From contig CM040123.1 in the NCBI GenBank assembly GCA_022559845.1, positions 319,033,933-319,097,932 on the forward strand: a stretch of DNA of 64,000 bases, written 5' to 3'. Made by a program: the position numbers and the translations under genes. Every line of letters starts with the position of its first letter. Position 1 is the first letter of the stretch. This DNA comes from Amorphophallus konjac. Its lineage: Eukaryota > Streptophyta > Magnoliopsida > Alismatales > Araceae. A model generated the notes under the pieces. That model was not told the DNA's origin, ran no database searches, and saw only the letters and a list, made by a program, of their open reading frames with translations. Shown here piece by piece: positions 58,050 through 64,000 of this stretch.

Positions 58050-58455
58050 GATGTTCCATGATGGGAGCTCTACTTTGATGGTGCCTCCCGAACAATTAAG
58101 AAATTTGACAGTACTAGAAGTCTTATCTCAGGGGCAAGTATCATCTTCGTGACTCCTCAAGGTGGGATCCTGTACAATTCCTATGCTCTTATGAAGCCGT
58201 TAACAAACAATGAAGCATAATATGAAGCATTAATTGTCGGGCTCCAATTAGCTCTGGAAATGGACATCAAATGCATCAAAGTCTTCAGAGACTCACAACT
58301 CGTCATACGGCAAATTCTAGGCGACTATGACGTCCGAAAGCAAGAGTTAATTCTTTATCACGCCGCTATAATGAGGCTCAAGAAGAAATTCTACCTATTT
58401 GATATAGGGCATGAAGTAAAAATTCCCAGGCAGACGCCCTGGCTAAGTTAGCCTC
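58050..58455 (+). pseudogene. Second RNase H (archaeal-type, Tat hallmark)
   Basis: LYFDGASR opens the domain; NNEA followed by EALIVGLQLALEMDI and FRDSQLVIRQILGDYD complete the D-E-D pattern, with a TAA at 58218. An additional RNase H of this kind after the first is characteristic of the Tat clade of plant gypsy elements. Confidence 0.75.
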
Positions 58456-58479
58456 TACCATAAAGCTTCCTCCCAAAGA

Positions 58480-59915
58480 GAATTGGATATAGCTGTTAGA
58501 CACCGGAAGCTCATGCCAAGTGTCTTGGACGAAGAAGCCGACCCTACAACTTCTGAGGTCAACATCATTGAAGAAGACAATTCTACCGAGGAAGGAGAGC
58601 AAGATTGGCGCCAACCACTTATTGATATAAAGAATAGTTGTCTTCCTCCAAATCGGGCTCAAAGGGTTCAACTGTTGCGCAGGACGACATCATACCAACT
58701 GATAAGAAATCAAGTATATAGGTTGGTCCATGAAAAGGACAAGTCTGTCCTCTTACGTTGCTTATCGTCAAAGGAAGCTAAGATAATCATGCACGAGGTC
58801 CACTCTGGGCTTTGTGGTGCCCATCAAGCAGGGGAAAAAATGAAGAACAATATAAAAGTGAAGGGCTTCTATTGGCCCACTATGTACGCGGATTGTAACC
58901 GCTATGCCCGCACGTGCCATCAATGTCAAGTCTTTGGCCCGGTGCCAAGAAGACCCCCAAGCTCCTTACACCCCACGGCTCCTATATGACCATTTGCAGA
59001 ATGGGGAATGGATATTGTGAGACCCTTCCCAGCATCCTCTAAAGGCCACAAGTTTATATTGGCCGTGACTGACTATTTCTCTCGATGGGCTGAAGGTATC
59101 CCTTTGCAGGAGGTCACGTGAGAGGCAATCGCTCAGTTTGTCAAACACTACATTATATACCGATTCGACACTTCTAGCCGAATCATGTCAGATAATGGTA
59201 CTCCATTTAAAAATAGAACCATCTACCAGTTGGCAACAAAGTTTCATATCGACTAGAGAACTTCAACAATACACAATCCCCAAGCTAATGGGTTGGCTAA
59301 AGCATTTAACAAAACCCTTTGCAAGCTCCTAGGCAAGATAGTTGGCAGTTGTAAAAGAGACCGGGACAAAAAGATACACGAAGCTCTTTGGGCATACCGA
59401 ACAGTCTACATGACTCCTACCGACTGCTCCCCTTTCTCCCTAATGTATGGGGCAGAAGTCGTAGTGCCAATTGAAATTGAAATGTCCTCCTATCGGGTGG
59501 ATGTACACGCCGGCTGACAAACCCAAGAGTAGGACGAAATAGAAAGAAGGCTTGAAGAATTGTCTAACCTAGAAGGCAGAAGGCTGGAAGCCTATAAACA
59601 TCTCCAGACATATCAAGCCCGAATGACGAGAGCCTATGATAAACTTGTGAAACAAAGAGCATTCAAAAGAGGTGACCTTGTTATGATCAAGGAAAGGGAA
59701 ATCATGGCAGACAAATCCAATGGTAAATGACAACCTAAGTGGTGTGGGCGCTATGTCGTCACAAGAGTCTACGAAGGAGACGCATATACCGTCGTCGACC
59801 CTAAAGGAGAAACGCCACTCCCGCCTTTAAATGGAAAACATTTAAAAATGTACCATGCTCCCGAGCATGAGTTTAAACAGCAGCCGTTGCTAGATGTCTC
59901 CTTTCCCGAATAAAC
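58480..59915 (+). pseudogene. Gypsy integrase, catalytic Glu replaced
   Basis: The HHCC finger is intact (HEVHSGLCGAHQAG, then CHQCQ, 58795-58930). The catalytic D-D-E core has MDIVRPF and SDNGTPF, but the third position reads NGLAKAFNKTL with Lys for Glu (about 59300). Stops are at 58987, 59119, 59256, 59516, 59532 and 59728. The C-terminal part with GDLVMIKERE and LNGKHLKMYH ends at TAA 59910-59912. No chromodomain is seen. Confidence 0.88.
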
Positions 59916-59999
59916 TTAAAAGGAGGGGATCACTCCAGCACACCAGAAGACCTAAAAAGCTGGCGATTATTTCGAACAGTCTCTGTCTGCGTCCCACCG

Positions 60000-60725
60000 C
60001 ATCAGCCCCAAATGTAAGTTCTGGCTCTCCAAACTTCATTTGGTTAGCCCCAAATACTTAAATTTCAGCTCCTAAACCATTCTTAGTCAGCCTCAAATGT
60101 AAGTTCTAGCTCCCAAACTTCGTTTGGTTAGCCCCAAATACTTAAATTTTAGCTCCTAAACCATTCTTAGTCAGCCCCAAACGTAAGTTCTAGCTCCCCA
60201 AACTTCGTTTGGTTTAGCCCAAATACCCTAATTTCGACTCTTAAACTGTTCTTGATCATCCCCAAATGTAAGTTCTGGTTCTCCCACTCCCAACTTCGTT
60301 TGGTTAGCCCCAAATACTTAAATTTCAACTCCTAAACCATTCTTGGTCAGCCCCAAATATAAGTTATGGCTCTCCAAACTTCGTTTGGTTAGCCCCATAC
60401 TTAAATTTTGACTCCTAAACCATTCTTGGTCAGCCCTAAATGTAAGTTCTGGCTCCTCAAACTTCGTTTGGTTATCCTCATACTTAAATTTCGACTCCTA
60501 AACCATTCTTGGTCGGCCCCAAATGTAAGTCCTAGCCCAAATACTCAAATTTCAACTCCTAAACCATTCTTTGGTCAACCCCAAATGTAAGTTATGGCGC
60601 TCCAAACTGTGTTTGGTTAGCCACAAATACTCGTACTTCAGCTCCTAAACCATTCTTTGGTCAACCCCAAACCCTCGAATTTTGGCCCCCAAACCTTGTT
60701 TGGCAGCCCCAAATATGATACTCTC
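60000..60725. repeat. About 85-bp tandem repeat, eight copies, after integrase
   Basis: Units carry AAACTTCGTTTGGTTAGCCCC, AAATACTTAAATTTC, TCCTAAACCATTCTTGGTCAG and CCCCAAATGTAAGTTCTGGC in fixed order. They diverge by scattered substitutions and small indels. The array lies between the integrase stop and the antisense gene. Confidence 0.93.
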
Positions 60726-60793
60726 AGTACCAAGCCCTACCTTTGGCCTCTGAGCCATTAAAAGTCAGTCGGATCATCATCTTATCCTCATTC

Positions 60794-60828
<35 letters not shown>

Positions 60829-61273
60829 AGAAAAAAGAGAGAACAAAGATGGGGCTTAAAATAGAGGTGCCCGACAGACTTGGGCAGCCGATTTACTTAT
60901 TACTCAAGGGCAAAAAGGTCATAACCCAACTGAGATAAAAATCCGAAAGGACGTCTCGGGCAAAAATGGGTAATCCCTCAGTGTGAAAACCCGGAAGGGT
61001 GCACTGGAAAAAGCTCAAGGGGGCCAGTTTTTGGTGAAAACCCGAAAAGACACTAAGACTGGTAAAAAAAAAGAAAAAGAGAAAAGGCTAGAAGAGCAAC
61101 CATAATCAGAACAAAGAAGCTTGCAGTTTCACCAACTCAAGTGTTTCTATTATCCATCCGCAAAATTGGAGCCCGAGACAAGCCCTTGGGGTAACTAAGA
61201 AAAAATCACAGACGTTGGAGCAAGGAAAAAATATATAGCAGAGAATAGCATGATACCAGCAAGAAGCTCATAA
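60726..61273. other. Spacer with AG microsatellite, after the tandem array
   Basis: An AG run of about 28 bp occurs at 60797-60825. Repeated GTGAAAACCCGAAAGG-type phrases lie at 60940-61060. No gene is seen. Confidence 0.6.
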
Positions 61274-64000
61274 ATGGCGAGGCTCTTCTTTATTAAGACC
61301 TCAACCCGGCTCTACTTGGTGGCAATAGTCGCCTGGACCTTCGAGCGCCATACAAGGAGGGAACTCTCCTCATCTGTGCCTGTTGTGCTGCCTTGGCATC
61401 GGACTCTGCCACTGCTTGCAATCCCTCAATTTTTTGCAATATGGCTTGGACGGTTTCTTGAGCAATTTGGCTTGGTTCTTGCTCTCAGCCTCTGCCACCT
61501 CAAAGGATTCCCGACAGCCTCAAACCTCCTCAACTTGGGTCTCCAGCTCCTTCGCCTCGCTGATAAAGCACCTATTTCATCTACAAGCTATTGGATCTCC
61601 AAGTGACAGGCCTCCCAGACTGAAGACTCGTGCAGTTGCCGAAGTTCTTCCCAAACTTGCTCTATTGCTGCCATCCAGGGCTCCCTTGGCAGCCCTAATG
61701 CATGATAACCTCTTGTTCCAGTCTGGAGAACATCTCGCACGACCTCACTGAGGGCAAGGTCTCTCGTCGGAGCACCACTAATAAGGGTATCGAGCATCAG
61801 CTTGGCCCCCACAAAAGGCATAGGCCAGGGGCCATTTGGCCAGTCAATCCCATGAGCTGGGAAGTCAGGGACCAACAACGCGTCTCCCGCGTTATTCTTC
61901 GCGCTCGGGGAAGTATCCTCTTGTAAGGCAAAAAGAAGAAAAAAGAAGAAGAGAGTGTCATGATCATATTCAGAATCAAAGCAACCAAAACTAAGCCAGA
62001 AACGTCTCTTCCAAAGTTAGACCATTGTCTCCCTACCTGATGAAGGGGACCCCTCAAGGGTCTTGCCCCTTTGGCTGGGCTCAGGCGCCCTCTCTTCTAT
62101 GACATTTGGATCGATGGGTGAATAGGGTGTCGCCCCTTCCGTATCATGCTCAGAGGTGCCTAGAAAGGTGCAAGAATATAATGATGATCAAACACGTGAA
62201 TGGATTGAAAGGTGATAACTCTAAGGACTCGCACACCTGATGGTGTAAGACCTTCATCTCTCAATGAAGTAGGGGCCACTCTACCTGCCCTAGGCGAACA
62301 AGGAAGAATCTCCTCTACGCCTGGGCCACCTTGAGGTGCGCGTATATCCCCAATATCCTCTGAAGGATGAAATGATAAAAGTTAGCCCAGCATGCCTAAG
62401 TGGCCAAGAATAAACAAAGGGAAATGAAAGGTAAAAAAAAAATTCTTGCAAACCAATGTCGTCATCCCTATCGGAAAGTGGAATTATAGACCTCGAGGCA
62501 GAAGGAGAGGCTACCACATGATTTTCGGATTCCCCCTCCGCTGGGGTCAAGGGTGGATTCTCTTTTAAAAGATCACCACTCTCGCCTTCAATTCCTAAAC
62601 CCTCATCAATCTTGGCGCCGACCCCTGAAGCACAAACATCTGGCTCTATTGGTGGAGTATCTCCACCAGTCTCTTCCAAAGTACCCAAGGGATCTGCGAC
62701 AAGGGGACTACCTGCTGTATAAGACGAGAAGCCAACAAAATTTATATAATTATCTGAGCAAGGTAGAATAACTGAAGACTCGGGACCAGATGCACTCACC
62801 GATAGTGTGAGAAGTCTGAACTACCACCAAGGTCTGAGAGGTTGCTGGGCATCCAGCTTCATATATCTGAGCCTCAGGCACTGGAGCTTCCTCCCTGTAA
62901 ATTTCGGCAAGAAGCGCTTGGGAATACTGGGCTACCATTCCCCCATTGGCAGGGAGGCTCACAAAAAACTCTGGTAAATCCGCATTCAACACAGATCTAG
63001 AAGTGCAGTACATTCCCTCAAAGAAAGCGCCATGTTTGTAGCTAAGTAACATGAAGGTAAGGAGTGTCAGGGAGGTTTCTCAAATTAACAAAAGAAGTAA
63101 AGGGAAGAAAATTATGCGAAAATTTACTCGAGGAAGCTGGATCGGTGCTTGCTCTCAGCTCCTGTCCAGAAAATATGGTTGCACATCCTTCCTCAAAAGT
63201 TTCCTCTGAAAAGGAGAGAAGGGAAGACACATTTTCAGAAGCTGCTCAAAGGAAAGTCTACATGACCATGTGCATTAAAGCAATCATACCAAAAGGTGCA
63301 TTGTCATTAGGCCCTCCATGAGAAAAAGGCGGCGAGGCACCCGACACTGGGTTATAATTGTCGTCTTGTAACTCCCCTTCTTTTGCAGTATCCTCCAATC
63401 TTGGTGAAAGGAGATCTTCCATGGCAGGAAGACTGCCCATCTCTTCGACAGTCGAAAGGCCTGAGAATCAAGAAAAATACCAAAGTGATTTAGTAGGATG
63501 TTTTGGAGGCCATACAAGCATGTATAAAAATTACCTGGCTGCCCCTGCGAGACATTCCCTCCAGTGCAAGGATGTCGAGCTCGGGTATTGGGACCCTCAT
63601 CCTCAGTAGGCCGTGTCCGTTTCTGGGAGGTAGAGGTCTTCTTTCCCCTGCTCGAGGTGCTTTTCGTAGCAATAAAGCTTACTGAAAAGAACACAAGGAA
63701 GGTAATAAGACTAAGGGCCAGTCGAGACATTAAGTGAGATTAAAAAGAAGATTAAACTGCATACCATCCGAAGCTGGCGAAAAGGTGGGCCGCAACACCA
63801 CCTGCTCTGGCTGTAGGCCGGCAACTCTCCCAACCTTGGCCACACCATCTCAAAGGTCCCACAGTGTGGTACTATTCTCAACAACGGTCGCATATTCAAA
63901 CGGCCCAATGCGGATGATGGAGCCAATTAAATCTCTCTCCCACTTCGACCGTAAGTCATTTGTAAAACCTTTAGGATGGAGGGCAATTTCCATAGGAGCA
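61274..64000 (-). CDS. Spliced antisense gene of the Tat-type element, partial
   Basis: Read on the minus strand, exons (+ coordinates) are 63765->64000 (open at the window edge), 63535-63681, 63290-63460, 63128-63205, about 62800-63041, 62454-62714, 62237-62359, 62037-62159 and about 61274-61919. Apart from the entry to the fifth exon, which is one base off, junctions are GT-AG and every measured intron is phase 1. The first exon reads GFTNDLRSKWERDLIGSI with a TGA at 63850. Middle exons are Ser/Glu/Pro-rich and probably disordered. The last has GIDWPNGPWPMPFVGAKLM and an aromatic, helical stretch with a TAG near 61590. I do not recognise a domain. Antisense genes 3' of pol are known in Tat-clade elements such as Grande and Retand. 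The stops imply this copy is decayed. Confidence 0.6.

Overview
The window is nuclear DNA from a flowering plant. The evidence is split genes with GT-AG introns, a plant patatin-like phospholipase, a plant-type ELP2, LTR retrotransposons of the Sirevirus, Ty1/copia and Ty3/gypsy Tat types, hAT and MITE DNA transposons, and Au-type SINEs. The repeat style and the gag type suggest a monocot or another large-genome lineage, but I cannot name the species. Only two host genes are well supported, both on the minus strand: a complete patatin-like phospholipase (8108-24525, seven exons, 408 codons by my count) and the C-terminal four fifths of Elongator subunit ELP2 (27746-43180, six exons). Most of the rest is mobile DNA.

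Layout. 1-2722: the 5' end of a minus-strand Sirevirus-like element, with PBS and a 2.67-kb LTR packed with short-motif arrays. 3018-3666: a hAT MITE with an 8-bp target duplication. About 3.7-5.03 kb: a truncated gypsy LTR with PBS. 5.04-8.04 kb: gene-free, with degenerate repeat arrays. 8.1-24.5 kb: the patatin gene. Its third intron has grown to 12.7 kb because a copia element (9896-22305) landed in it. That copia was then hit twice: by a 4.9-kb hAT element carrying casein-kinase-1-like exons (12272-17196, TSD AATGTCAT) and by a 3.1-kb long-inverted-repeat element (17531-20663, TSD TTA). Subtracting both leaves a copia of about 4.3 kb. 24.5-27.7 kb: spacer with the patatin promoter.

27.7-43.2 kb: ELP2. 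Its 8.8-kb intron holds a 5.05-kb transposase-bearing hAT (31066-36118, TSD GCCATATA). The same intron holds a mosaic in which two copies of ELP2 intron sequence flank a copy of the patatin upstream region. The first ~160 ELP2 codons are not found in the window.

43.9-64.0 kb: a large, decayed gypsy element of Tat type (dual RNase H, chromodomain not seen). Its presumed 5' LTR is split by a Sirevirus-like solo LTR (44961-46826, TSD CAGCA). The gag region has repeated CHHC zinc-knuckle modules, one of which sits between protease and reverse transcriptase. Downstream of integrase come an ~85-bp tandem array and then a minus-strand spliced gene of at least nine exons. All of its measurable introns are in phase 1.

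The host genes are not functionally linked in any obvious way: one is lipid acyl hydrolysis, the other tRNA wobble-uridine modification. What unites the window is nested insertion into introns with the host reading frames preserved. All calls come from reading the sequence; no database search was run.
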